Shown here piece after piece: positions 34,101-42,633 of a stretch of 53,500 nt of DNA; position 1 is the first letter of the stretch, and the number at the start of each line of letters is the position of its first letter. This DNA is from an uncultured Gammaproteobacteria bacterium. Lineage in GTDB: Bacteria > Pseudomonadota > Gammaproteobacteria > Pseudomonadales > Ketobacteraceae. The notes under the pieces were generated by a model that was not told the origin of the DNA, did not search any database, and worked only from the letters and a program-made list of their open reading frames with translations. Made by a program: the position numbers and the translations under genes. The stretch is from assembly GCA_913063125.1 (NCBI GenBank), contig CAJXZM010000017.1, positions 1-53,500 on the forward strand. The letters are read 5' to 3'.

Positions 34101-35423
34101 ATGGTTAGGTATACACAATCTGTTCAGTTGCAGGAGTTGCCCCCTATAAATGACAGTAGCTATGGTGTAATTCGAACGTCTGTGCTTCTTTTTTTAGTAA
34201 TGATTGTCTCAAGCGCTTCAGTAGCGTCAGAAGGGGCTTTGGGCGGTGGTGAATATAAACTTGATTGGGAGGTGGGCACCCAGGCTCGTTTGTTTGCAGA
34301 GGGTGCATCTTATGGTCAAAGCCGTTCTGATGTATCGGTGAGGGCACAAGCAGAGTTCTATTACCAATGGAATGATGGTGCGGACAGCATTGAATTTATT
34401 CCATGGTTCGTGATCGATAAAGAAGATGATGAGAGAACCCATGGAGATATCCAAGATTTAGCTTGGATTCATGTTAACGATGATTGGGAGCTGCGTACGG
34501 GTATCCGCAAGGTTTTTTGGGGGGTGACGGAAACTGTACATCTTGTTGATATTATTAATCAATCAGACTTATCTCGTGGCTTGGATGGGGAGGACAAGTT
34601 AGGGCAGCCGATGATTAACCTGTCGTTGGTGAATGATTGGGGCATAGTAGATTTCTTTGTTTTACCAGGGCACCGTAAGCGGATATTCGCCGGTGAGGAT
34701 GGGCGACCTCGATCAACATTTGTTATTACTAAGGATCACGCCAAGTATGAGTCGGGCAAAAAAAGTCGACGAGTGGATGCAGCCTTTCGGTGGCAGACTG
34801 CTATTGATGACTGGGAATTCTCATTGTCACATTTTAGTGGTACCTCAAGAGAGCCAACAATTATTGGTTTAAATAACAAAGAAGAATTGCTCACCTATTA
34901 TCCGGTCATCGATCAGACAGGGTTAGAGGCACAATATATCGCCGGTGAATGGATTTGGAAGCTGGAAAGTGTTTTTCGTAGTGGGCAGGGTGATCGTTAT
35001 ACTGCAGCAGTGGTGGGTACTGAATATACGCAAGTAGGCATATTTAATACAGATATTGATTTAGGATGGATTGCTGAATCCAGTTTTGATGATAGAGGGT
35101 TTGATGCGCCCCATGCTTCTGAAAGAGATATCGTCGTGGGCACACGTTGGACGCTAAATGATGTTGCTAGCTCTCAGGCGTTGTTTTTTGTTAGTGTAGA
35201 TAGCGCTACAAAAGAGCAAATATGGACATTAGAAGCAAGTCGCCGTTTCTATGCGGATTGGTTTGTGACTATTGACATGTTTGTGTTTGCCAATACGGGA
35301 GAGGCTCCCACGATTGAGGAAAGCTTGGATCAGTTTGAGTCGGGGGAGAGCGGCAGTAATCGAAAATTAGCTGCTTTTACTCGTGATAGTTATATACAAT
35401 TCGAAGTTATAAGGTATTTTTGA
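34101..35423 (+). CDS. Outer-membrane beta-barrel protein
   Basis: A 440-residue predicted barrel. An unusually long N-terminal segment precedes the hydrophobic signal core (TSVLLFLVMIVSSASVAS, cleavage near residue 55). The mature part has alternating strands, many Trp/Tyr at strand ends (WELRTGIRKVFWGVTET, WFVTIDMFVF) and ends in a terminal Phe (IRYF). The segment RKVFWGVTETVHLVDIINQSDL is a probable family core but I do not recognise the family by name; a substrate channel is possible. ATG 34101 has AAGG upstream; an in-frame ATG at 34041 is less likely. It lies directly upstream of psrA. Confidence 0.7.
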   Translation: MVRYTQSVQLQELPPINDSSYGVIRTSVLLFLVMIVSSASVASEGALGGGEYKLDWEVGTQARLFAEGASYGQSRSDVSVRAQAEFYYQWNDGADSIEFIPWFVIDKEDDERTHGDIQDLAWIHVNDDWELRTGIRKVFWGVTETVHLVDIINQSDLSRGLDGEDKLGQPMINLSLVNDWGIVDFFVLPGHRKRIFAGEDGRPRSTFVITKDHAKYESGKKSRRVDAAFRWQTAIDDWEFSLSHFSGTSREPTIIGLNNKEELLTYYPVIDQTGLEAQYIAGEWIWKLESVFRSGQGDRYTAAVVGTEYTQVGIFNTDIDLGWIAESSFDDRGFDAPHASERDIVVGTRWTLNDVASSQALFFVSVDSATKEQIWTLEASRRFYADWFVTIDMFVFANTGEAPTIEESLDQFESGESGSNRKLAAFTRDSYIQFEVIRYF

Positions 35424-35441
35424 TACACGCTATTTGCTGCC

Positions 35442-35470
35442 TTGACAGAACCCGTTTGCAAACGTATGTT
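35442..35470 (+). promoter_or_regulatory. psrA promoter
   Basis: TTGACA (35442-35447), 17-base spacer, TATGTT (35465-35470). The -35 is perfect; the -10 is overlapped by PsrA-type operators. Confidence 0.75.
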
Positions 35471-35485
35471 TCAAACATCTGTTTA
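35459..35485. promoter_or_regulatory. Tandem PsrA operators
   Basis: CAAAC-GTAT-GTTTC (35459-35472) matches the known PsrA site (G/C)AAAC-N2-4-GTTT(G/C). A second copy CAAAC-ATCT-GTTTA (35472-35485) shares the boundary base. Both cover the -10 and start region, so PsrA should repress itself until long-chain acyl signals release it. Confidence 0.8.
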
Positions 35486-35503
35486 TGAATAATAAGGTGT
35501 TCC

Positions 35504-36133
35504 ATGGCGCAAAAAGATACGGTTGATCGCATATTAGATGCAGCAGAGGCGTTGTTTGCTGAGCGCGGTTTTGCGGAAACTTCATTGCGAACAATTACTA
35601 GTACCGCGAATGTTAATTTGGCCGCTGTAAATTATCACTTTGGCTCAAAAAAAGCTTTGATTCAAGCTGTATTTGTGCGCTTTTTAGAGCCTTTGGCCGA
35701 TTCTCTTACGTTGCGACTTGATGACGCCGAAGCAGAAGCTAAAGAGTTGTCGTTAGATGATTTATTGGTGCTATTGTCAAAAGCTATTTTGTCTGCACAT
35801 GGTGATGATGTTACTCGAACCGCATCGTTCATGAGATTGTTAGGGCTGGCATATACTCAGTCCCAGGGGCATTTGCGTGATTATTTGAGTGAGCGTTATG
35901 GGCGTGTTTCAAAGCGATACCTCGATGTGCTGCGCCCTGCCTGCCCAGAGCTTTCAGATACAGATTTATTTTGGAACACGCATTTTGCACTGGGCGCCGC
36001 CGTTTTTTCACTATCGAATTATGGTGCTTTGGAGGCCATGTTAAGTGATGATTCTGGAGAAGAGTCGAAAGTTCAGAACGTAATAAGGCGCCTGCTTGCC
36101 TTTATTTCTGCTGGCGTTAAAATATCTCTGTAG
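35504..36133 (+). CDS. psrA: PsrA, fatty-acid-responsive TetR regulator
   Basis: A 209-residue TetR regulator that in Pseudomonas binds long-chain fatty acids and controls beta-oxidation and rpoS. The opening DTVDRILDAAEALFAERGFA, then TSLRTITSTANVNLAAVNYHF and GSKKALIQAVFVRFLEP, and the later FMRLLGLAYTQSQGHLR and FWNTHFALGAAVFSLSNYGAL are PsrA signatures. AAGGTG precedes the ATG. Position between lexA and nagZ matches Pseudomonas. Self-operators lie at the promoter. Confidence 0.93.
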   Translation: MAQKDTVDRILDAAEALFAERGFAETSLRTITSTANVNLAAVNYHFGSKKALIQAVFVRFLEPLADSLTLRLDDAEAEAKELSLDDLLVLLSKAILSAHGDDVTRTASFMRLLGLAYTQSQGHLRDYLSERYGRVSKRYLDVLRPACPELSDTDLFWNTHFALGAAVFSLSNYGALEAMLSDDSGEESKVQNVIRRLLAFISAGVKISL

Positions 36134-36165
36134 CAATTATTAGTAACGACTGTCGCGAATGACCG

Positions 36166-36687
36166 TTGCTAATCACTGTATTAATCATTGGTGGTCGTAT
36201 TAACTCCTACTCCATTGTTATCTCAATAGCTCGGCAAACTCTTTCGTTACGTGAAGGGAGCTCGATGTTAAACGAGTGGTCTATTTCTAGTGCATTAGCT
36301 GGGGTAGGTAATACTGAAAACAGTGGTAAAACCCCCCTGGGATCACATCGCGTTAGAGCCAAGATTGGCGGTTCGCAGCCGATTAATGGTGTGTTTGTTG
36401 GACGCCGGGCTACCGGAGAGATTTATTCAGATGAACTCGCTAAAAAATTCCCGAAGCGAGATTGGATACTTACGCGTGTTTTATGGTTGTGTGGAAATGA
36501 GGTTGGATGTAACCGGCTAGGCTCCGTGGATAGCATGAGGCGGTATATTTATATCCATGGAACCCCGGACAGCGAACCAATGGGGCGACCCCTTTCCCAT
36601 GGTTGCATTCGTATGAGAAACTCTGATGTCATAGAATTATTCAATCTTGTTAATGTTGGTGCAGAGGTATTGATAGCAGCTGATTGA
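36166..36687 (+). CDS. YkuD-fold enzyme without signal peptide, ElsL-like L,D-carboxypeptidase
   Basis: A YkuD (L,D-transpeptidase fold) enzyme with the catalytic SHGCIRMRN motif and the conserved IYIHGTPDSEPMGRP and FVGRRATGEIYS. It has no signal peptide, so it should be cytosolic, as for A. baumannii ElsL, an L,D-carboxypeptidase in murein recycling; it lies just before nagZ, another cytosolic recycling enzyme. The start is unclear: TTG at 36166 (coordinates given) has a poor ribosome site, while GGTGG at 36190-36194 would suit a rare ATT at 36199 directly before the first strand INSYSIVIS. The first ATG (36265) would remove that strand. A transpeptidase role cannot be excluded. Confidence 0.78.
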   Translation: MLITVLIIGGRINSYSIVISIARQTLSLREGSSMLNEWSISSALAGVGNTENSGKTPLGSHRVRAKIGGSQPINGVFVGRRATGEIYSDELAKKFPKRDWILTRVLWLCGNEVGCNRLGSVDSMRRYIYIHGTPDSEPMGRPLSHGCIRMRNSDVIELFNLVNVGAEVLIAAD

Positions 36688-36807
36688 TTTAGGGTTTTGA
36701 GTTACAAACGAAAAACAAGCATCTACAACGTATTTTCGGTATTATCCTTCTGTTTCCCTAATCTGTATTTAAAATTATTTGGTATTGAGAAAATCGCAGG
36801 AGCTATT

Positions 36808-37821
36808 ATGTCTTTGGGCCCATTGATGTTGGATGTTGAAGGGTTAAAGTTAACCCCGTTGGAAGTTAAAACACTGGATCGTCCTGGGGTGGGTGGTTTG
36901 ATTTTATTTCGCAGAAATTTCGAATCGATAGACCAAGTAAAAGCATTGGTCGACGCTATTCGAGCGATTCGCTCTGATATTATTATTGCTGTTGATCAAG
37001 AAGGTGGAAGAGTCCAGCGTTTCCAGGCGGGACTTACACGGCTCCCTGCTTTACGTGTGCTGGGAGAAGCTTACGAGCGCGATAATGAGCAAGCGTTGGT
37101 CTTAGCTAGGGATTTTGGTTGGTTGATGGCTGCAGAGATGTTGTCTTTGGGCGTCGATATATCCTTTGCGCCTGTATTGGATCTTGATTTTGGTCGTAGT
37201 GCGGTCATTGGAGATCGTTCTATTCATAGAAGCCCCGAAATCGTTATTCAAGTTGCAAAAGCCTATATTGAAGGAATGGAAGAAGCAGGAATGGCGGCTA
37301 CCGGAAAGCATTTTCCAGGTCATGGCTGGGTCGAGGCGGATTCTCATGTAGCAATACCCACTGACAAACGTGCAGAGTCTGTGATAGCGAGTGACGATAT
37401 TAAACCTTTTGAGGCACTATCTCAGCAGCTAAAGGGCATTATGCCAGCCCATGTCATTTACCATCAGGTGGATTCATTGCCTGCAGGCTTTTCTCCTTAT
37501 TGGTTGCAAGACGTACTGCGAACGCAGCAACAGTTCTCTGGCGTGATCTTTAGTGATGATCTTACGATGGAGGGTGCATCGATGGCAGGAAGTTACCCAG
37601 AACGTGCACAGGCAGCAAAAGAGGCGGGCTGTGATATGGTGCTGGTGTGTAATCAATTTGATAAAGCACTGGAAGTACTTGATTGGGTTGAACAAGAAGC
37701 ATGGTGTCCAGATCAGCAAAGATTAATGGGGATGTGTTCTCAGCGTCAGTGGGATTTTGGTGAATTAAAGCAGATGGAACGCTGGTGTAATACTCAACAA
37801 ATAATGTCTAAGCTTATATAG
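36808..37821 (+). CDS. nagZ: NagZ beta-N-acetylglucosaminidase
   Basis: Cytosolic family-3 glycoside hydrolase that removes GlcNAc from anhydro-muropeptides during murein recycling; its product can induce AmpC in relatives. 337 residues, standard length. Motifs: VDQEGGRVQRFQ, the ligand pocket KHFPGHGWVEADSH (His-Asp acid/base loop) and FSDDLTMEGA (nucleophile Asp). AGGAG fixes the start at ATG 36808; upstream open frame is unrelated. It may be cotranscribed with the YkuD gene before it. Confidence 0.97.
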   Translation: MSLGPLMLDVEGLKLTPLEVKTLDRPGVGGLILFRRNFESIDQVKALVDAIRAIRSDIIIAVDQEGGRVQRFQAGLTRLPALRVLGEAYERDNEQALVLARDFGWLMAAEMLSLGVDISFAPVLDLDFGRSAVIGDRSIHRSPEIVIQVAKAYIEGMEEAGMAATGKHFPGHGWVEADSHVAIPTDKRAESVIASDDIKPFEALSQQLKGIMPAHVIYHQVDSLPAGFSPYWLQDVLRTQQQFSGVIFSDDLTMEGASMAGSYPERAQAAKEAGCDMVLVCNQFDKALEVLDWVEQEAWCPDQQRLMGMCSQRQWDFGELKQMERWCNTQQIMSKLI

Positions 37822-37871
37822 ACGTATATAAAGTAATATTTAGCGCAATAACGGTAGAGTGAAGGGGTGAT

Positions 37872-38981
37872 ATGGAGCAATTTGATGAGTTTATTAATTT
37901 GATGGTTGGCGAAGGGGCAACTCACGATTGGGTGTTGCATGTGTTTATTGTGATTTTTATTACGCTATTGTTGAACTACTTTCTGAAGAAGTTTTTCACT
38001 AAGTTGGCGGTACAAGCAAAAAAGACCAAGAATTTGTGGGATGATTCGCTGTTAGAAGCTGGGCGGAAACCTGTTCGTTATTTCGTGTTATTGGTTGGTG
38101 TGCGCTTGGTTTTTAAAATCACACAAGAGTTTCAATCAGTTCAAGTCCAGGAAATAGTCAAACCTGTTGTTGGTGTGATGTTTATCGCAATAATAGCCTG
38201 GGCGGTAATTCGTTTTATCTCTGAGGCGGAGAAGAATTTAAAAACACCGGGTTATGTCAGTGAACCTTTGGATGAAACAACGGTTACCGCGGTCGCCAAA
38301 CTACTTCGCTTGTCAGTAATGATTACCGGTGTTTTAGTTGTTTTGCAAACCATGGGGTATAGCGTTTCTGGTGTGTTGGCATTTGGTGGGGTTGGTGGTA
38401 TTGCTGTTGGTTTTGCGGCGAAGGATTTACTTGCCAATTTCTTTGGCGGTATGATGGTATATATGGATAGGCCTTTTTCCGTTGGTGATTGGGTAAGGTC
38501 ACCTGATCGTAAAATTGAGGGGACAGTTGAGCATATTGGTTGGCGCTTAACCCGTATTCGTACCTTTGATAAGCGACCTTTATATGTGCCCAATTCAATG
38601 TTTACCAGTATTGCCTTAGAGAACCCATCTAGAATGACCCATCGACGAATCTATGAAACGATGGGGCTTCGTTATGATGATGTGAGCCAATTACCTTCTA
38701 TTATTGATAAGGTAAAACAGATGTTAATTGACCATGAGGAAATTGACCATACGCAGACACTGATTGTGAACTTCAATGCTTATGCTTCCTCTTCGTTGGA
38801 TTTCTTTGTGTATACCTTCACCAAAACAACCAATTGGGTGAGATTTCATGAAGTGAAGCAAGATGTGCTATTTTTAATTGCAGAGATTGTTGAGCAGCAT
38901 GGTGCGGAATTTGCCTATCCTACACAAACATTACATATGGCAGGTGAAATACCGCCAGAGTGTATTGACGTTCAAAGTTAG
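37872..38981 (+). CDS. MscS-family mechanosensitive channel
   Basis: A 369-residue channel with about five membrane segments (near 20-40, 68-85, 95-115, 140-160 and the pore helix 165-190). The pore helix reads VLAFGGVGGIAVGFAAKDLLANFFGG, followed by the MscS beta domain DRPFSVGDWVRS, GTVEHIGWRLTRIRTF and YVPNSMF. The organisation resembles YbdG/YnaI rather than the short MscS. It would release solutes on hypoosmotic shock or sense milder stretch. It begins 50 bases after nagZ with GGGGTGAT before the ATG. Confidence 0.93.
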   Translation: MEQFDEFINLMVGEGATHDWVLHVFIVIFITLLLNYFLKKFFTKLAVQAKKTKNLWDDSLLEAGRKPVRYFVLLVGVRLVFKITQEFQSVQVQEIVKPVVGVMFIAIIAWAVIRFISEAEKNLKTPGYVSEPLDETTVTAVAKLLRLSVMITGVLVVLQTMGYSVSGVLAFGGVGGIAVGFAAKDLLANFFGGMMVYMDRPFSVGDWVRSPDRKIEGTVEHIGWRLTRIRTFDKRPLYVPNSMFTSIALENPSRMTHRRIYETMGLRYDDVSQLPSIIDKVKQMLIDHEEIDHTQTLIVNFNAYASSSLDFFVYTFTKTTNWVRFHEVKQDVLFLIAEIVEQHGAEFAYPTQTLHMAGEIPPECIDVQS

Positions 38982-39019
38982 CCTGTCGTTGATTATAATA
39001 ATAGAAATAAGGAGGCACT

Positions 39020-39577
39020 ATGTCGGTAACACAAGAAGAGATAGATCGTATTTGGAAAGATGCTGATTGTTTATGGTCGAAGGAACAGGTTGAGCGGGCT
39101 ATAGATACTGTTGCTCAGCAAGTTGAAGAACGGTTAGAAAAATCAAACCCTGTAATCCTATCAGTGATGAAAGGTGGGTTGGTGTTCACCTCAAAATTAA
39201 TGATGCGCTTAAGTTTTCCCATGGAACTTGATTACATTCATGTTAGCCGTTACGGATTTGGTTTGTCTGGTAACGAGTTGCAATGGAAGGTCACACCTCA
39301 AGATACTATCGAAGGTCGAACGGTGTTGATTGTTGATGATATTTTGGATGAGGGCCAGACGTTAGCCTCCATCATTGAAGCTTGTAAAGCTCAAGGCGCC
39401 AAAGACGTGCTTTCTGCTGTATTGGTTGATAAAAAACATGACAGAAAAGCTGATCCAGGGTTTAAAGCAGATTTTACTGGGCTGGATATTGAAGATCGGT
39501 TTATTTTTGGTTATGGCATGGACTATAAAGGGTATTTACGTAACGCAGCGGGTATCTACGCGGTTAAAGAGGGTTAA
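39020..39577 (+). CDS. hpt: Hypoxanthine(-guanine) phosphoribosyltransferase
   Basis: A 185-residue type I phosphoribosyltransferase making IMP (or GMP) from hypoxanthine (guanine) and PRPP. The PRPP loop is VLIVDDILDEGQTLA (residues about 98-112); VILSVMKGGLVFTSKLMMRL is the N-terminal phosphate-binding loop and DRFIFGYGMDYKGYLRN the C-terminal part. AAGGAGG precedes the ATG. Its stop is immediately followed by the ATG of the methylthioinosine phosphorylase, whose product hypoxanthine is its substrate. Confidence 0.93.
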   Translation: MSVTQEEIDRIWKDADCLWSKEQVERAIDTVAQQVEERLEKSNPVILSVMKGGLVFTSKLMMRLSFPMELDYIHVSRYGFGLSGNELQWKVTPQDTIEGRTVLIVDDILDEGQTLASIIEACKAQGAKDVLSAVLVDKKHDRKADPGFKADFTGLDIEDRFIFGYGMDYKGYLRNAAGIYAVKEG

Positions 39578-40297
39578 ATGTTAGCGATTATTGGTGGTTC
39601 GGGATTAACTGCCCTAAAGGGGCTAACGTTGCAAGATTCTATCGCTGTAGAAACACCTTACGGCATGCCTTCAGCAAACATTGAAAAGGGCGAGCTTAAC
39701 GGCTCACCTGTATTTTTTCTGGCGCGACATGGGAAGAATCATAGCTTAACTCCGCATACTGTTAATTATCGAGCCAATATATGGGCGCTGCAATCGCTAG
39801 GCGTGACTCGTATTTTGGGGGTAAATGCAGTAGGCGGAATAAACGACAGCATGGGCCCAGAAGTTATCGTCATCCCCGATCAGATTGTAGATTACACTTG
39901 GGGGAGGCAGGCCTCGTTTTCGGAAGAGGGTAATGTTATCCATGCGGATTTTACATACCCGTATACAGAGGAACTTCGGCAACAATTATTAGAAGCAGCC
40001 TACAAAGTTTCAGTGAGTGTTTGTGATGGGGGTGTTTATGGAGCCACTCAAGGGCCGCGATTAGAAACAGCTGCTGAGATTAATCGATTAGAGAAAGATG
40101 GTTGTGATATTGTCGGTATGACCGCAATGCCAGAAGCCATATTGGCAAGGGAGTTAGATATGCAATACGCTAATATTTCTCTCGTTGTAAACATGGCCGC
40201 GGGTCGTAGTGTTGGGCTGATAACGATGGATGATATTCGGCGTGTATTGGATGCAGGGATGGGGCAGGTGAGGGTGTTACTGGATGCTGTGGTGTAG
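39578..40297 (+). CDS. S-methyl-5'-thioinosine phosphorylase
   Basis: A 239-residue MTAP/PNP-fold phosphorylase: MLAIIGGSGLTAL at the start, LARHGKNHSLTPHTVNYRAN, GVNAVGGIN, YGATQGPRLETAAEI and GMTAMPEAILARELDM. It is shorter than human MTAP, and its position and sequence match P. aeruginosa PA3004, which acts on methylthioinosine after deamination of methylthioadenosine. It would release hypoxanthine and methylthioribose-1-phosphate. The ATG directly follows the hpt TAA, so both proteins are made together. Confidence 0.88.
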   Translation: MLAIIGGSGLTALKGLTLQDSIAVETPYGMPSANIEKGELNGSPVFFLARHGKNHSLTPHTVNYRANIWALQSLGVTRILGVNAVGGINDSMGPEVIVIPDQIVDYTWGRQASFSEEGNVIHADFTYPYTEELRQQLLEAAYKVSVSVCDGGVYGATQGPRLETAAEINRLEKDGCDIVGMTAMPEAILARELDMQYANISLVVNMAAGRSVGLITMDDIRRVLDAGMGQVRVLLDAVV

Positions 40298-40399
40298 CTG
40301 TTTCGATGATTAACGGTTGAATTTATATTTTGGGGTAGATAAACTGATAACTGGTTCACATATCAAGGCAGAGTTGTATTTTAAGGGATTATACTTTCT

Positions 40400-41149
40400 A
40401 TGGCATATAAAAAAAGGATAATGTACCTTTTCGTTTTTATATTGTTATTGTTGTTTATCTACGTGCTTTCGCTGTGGTTGGTGTCGTCATATAGGATACT
40501 TTCTGACGATCCACTGGTATGGGAAGAGCGTATTCAGAGACTTGTTGATAATGAAGTGGAGGGGAGCCTAGAGCCAGGAGTATTACTTTTTGTTGGCAGT
40601 TCAAGTATTCGCTTCTTTTATAACCTTGATACTTTTTTTAGTGATAGGGTAGTTGTTAAAAAAGGATTCGGTGGTGCAAAAGTTGCCGATGTTGAATATT
40701 ATAAAGATGATTTGATTTTCAAGCACAGGCCCGCTGTTTTATGTCTATATTTAGGGGCAAATGACATCTTGTATAGAGATACAGCTGTACCGGTTATTGC
40801 AGAAGAATATGAGGGTTTAGTTGAGGGTATATTGGATGGTATACCTCATATTTCAGTTGCGTTAATTGCACTGAGACCAATTAGGGATGTTAGGAATAAT
40901 AACAAGTTCTCGCAACTAAATGAGCTGATGAAAGCGTATTCGTTATCAAGAGAAAATGTTGTATATTTGGACGCTAATGATGCACTACTGGAAAGTGATG
41001 GTTTAGCTGACAGTGCTTTGTTGCAGTTTGATGGGCTTCATTTAAATAAGCTTGGGTATGATGCCTGGGGTAATGCGATGAAAGGTAAGGTTCTGTCACT
41101 GTCTGGAAATGATCGTCAGATAATTGCATCTGAATTGGGGCGTGATTGA
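40400..41149 (+). CDS. SGNH/GDSL-family hydrolase, membrane-anchored
   Basis: A 249-residue esterase-fold protein. An N-terminal membrane helix or uncleaved signal (RIMYLFVFILLLLFIYVLSLWLV) is followed by the SGNH blocks: FVGSSSIRFF (nucleophile Ser near 68), GFGGAKVADV (Gly), YLGANDI (Asn) and FDGLHLNKLGYDAW (Asp-x2-His). Probably acts in the periplasm on an acyl ester of a lipid or surface polymer; substrate unknown. AAGGGA lies upstream of the ATG. Monocistronic. Confidence 0.85.
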   Translation: MAYKKRIMYLFVFILLLLFIYVLSLWLVSSYRILSDDPLVWEERIQRLVDNEVEGSLEPGVLLFVGSSSIRFFYNLDTFFSDRVVVKKGFGGAKVADVEYYKDDLIFKHRPAVLCLYLGANDILYRDTAVPVIAEEYEGLVEGILDGIPHISVALIALRPIRDVRNNNKFSQLNELMKAYSLSRENVVYLDANDALLESDGLADSALLQFDGLHLNKLGYDAWGNAMKGKVLSLSGNDRQIIASELGRD

Positions 41150-41242
41150 TTAGATCTAACCGTATTAACGCCTGCTTGATGTGTGTTGTTTATTTGAGAT
41201 GGACTTTGTTAAAGGCGTCAAAAGCGACGTTTGGTTGTGAGG

Positions 41243-41488
41243 CTATTCTTTCGGTTTTAAATTCGCCCAAGGGGATGATTTGATAGATTGAACATAAAGC
41301 AACTCAACTTTGCTTCTTGCCCAGGGCGTTTTTCTTAAAAATTTAAGGCTCGATTTTACGCTTGGGTCATGTGTAAAGCAGCGGATGTTGATTCTATCTC
41401 CGAGCTCTTCCCAGCCGTATTGCTCTACCAGAGACTCAACTATGACCTGTAGTGTTTTACCATGTAGTGGGTCGTTAGGTTGGCTCAT
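41243..41488 (-). CDS. VF530-family DNA-binding-like protein (DUF2132)
   Basis: An 81-residue protein of the VF530 family ([44 protein letters not shown]), small helical proteins related in fold to DNA-binding domains, function not established. Its ATG overlaps the TGA of csiV (ATGA), so it is translated with csiV and is last in the mfd-csiV operon. Confidence 0.9.
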   Translation of the reverse strand: MSQPNDPLHGKTLQVIVESLVEQYGWEELGDRINIRCFTHDPSVKSSLKFLRKTPWARSKVELLYVQSIKSSPWANLKPKE

Positions 41489-42627
41489 TGTGTGAGAGCC
41501 TTTTGCTGTGAAGGTTGAGTTTTCTGCGTTGCTGTTTGATTTTCTTTATTTGCAGGCAGTTCAGTACTTTTTATCGCTAAGTTTTCTTCTTCTATCTCCG
41601 GGGCGGGGGCCTCATAGCTCGTGATTTTAATAACCATGCCGAAAAGAGGGTGGTCTAAATAGTGAAGCTCATTACTTCGCATTCGACGAGATTCATCGAT
41701 AACTACCGTTCGTATAGCCTCGTAGTGAGTGCTGCTTTCGTTAATATTTAAAGCGCTTAATAACGGGGTTGATGAATTGGAGTCGCCGGAATGGAGGGTT
41801 GTTGTGTCGTTTAGGTTTTGCTCGCCAGGTTCATCTGTTTCTGAAGCATAGGTTGAGTCAGTCAGTAAACCTTCAAAAGTGGGGGCGTTTTCAATTGTGG
41901 ACTCTTCCCACCAAGTATTCGATAGCTCGATCTGTTTGACGTATTCCGACAACCATAGGTTGGATTGTACGTGTAGATAGCGAGATAGACTGATGTTGAC
42001 GGTACCTTCTAACTCATAATTCCCATCAAACTCTTCACCGGCCTGAATTAGTACTGGGATGGAAGCACTTAGTGCCAAGCCGGGCTGCCGCCAGGTTTTT
42101 GTTGTGAGGATTTTATAGGCTTTGCTGTTTCGCAACCTGCGTAACGTTTGTTTGAATTCCCTATCTTCGGTATCGATTGATCGAAAGGCGGTAATCTTAG
42201 GAGGCAGTTCTTTATTGTCAAAAAATGCCTTTTCTTCATCAGTAAGCGGCTGCTCATCTGAACTAGGTACATGTATCGATGTAATATGAGTAGGCAATTG
42301 TTGAGCTGGTATCGATGGGGCATCAGGGGTATAGGGCTCAAGCTCAATTTCGTCAAAGTTAATGCCATCGTAGCTTTCGTCATCGAGCATTACAGTACGG
42401 CGAGGAAATTGAAGGTTAAGCTTGTCTCGATCACGCCATTGTTCGTTTTGAAATCCGGGTGTATTTTGTTTAAAGATGGCAATGTTTACTTCATACCATT
42501 GGGTATCTTCTGCCAGAGTCATATCCTCTGTTGCATAGGTATGAGGTATGAAGGCTAAAAGACTGCTGGCAAAGCAGAGCCTTTTTAGAGAAGCGGAGAG
42601 AATACTAAAGGGGTTAACATTGCGCAT
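41485..42627 (-). CDS. csiV: CsiV-family peptidoglycan-binding protein
   Basis: A 380-residue periplasmic protein. Signal peptide to about residue 32 ([15 protein letters not shown]), then the family opening [11 protein letters not shown]; later segments [21 protein letters not shown] and [19 protein letters not shown] are conserved. Known CsiV works with the LpoA/PBP1a system in Vibrio against D-amino-acid stress. Between about 240 and 300 it has a Ser/Thr/Glu-rich low-complexity insert, and the tail is Gln/Thr-rich. It lies seven bases behind mfd, as in Pseudomonas. Confidence 0.88.
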   Translation of the reverse strand: MRNVNPFSILSASLKRLCFASSLLAFIPHTYATEDMTLAEDTQWYEVNIAIFKQNTPGFQNEQWRDRDKLNLQFPRRTVMLDDESYDGINFDEIELEPYTPDAPSIPAQQLPTHITSIHVPSSDEQPLTDEEKAFFDNKELPPKITAFRSIDTEDREFKQTLRRLRNSKAYKILTTKTWRQPGLALSASIPVLIQAGEEFDGNYELEGTVNISLSRYLHVQSNLWLSEYVKQIELSNTWWEESTIENAPTFEGLLTDSTYASETDEPGEQNLNDTTTLHSGDSNSSTPLLSALNINESSTHYEAIRTVVIDESRRMRSNELHYLDHPLFGMVIKITSYEAPAPEIEEENLAIKSTELPANKENQTATQKTQPSQQKALTQ

Positions 42628-42633
42628 TGTGGT

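Noticed and set aside
36697..36807. N-terminal extension of NagZ
   Set aside because: AGGAG and the conserved opening MSLGPLMLD place the start at 36808; the upstream residues have no family counterpart.
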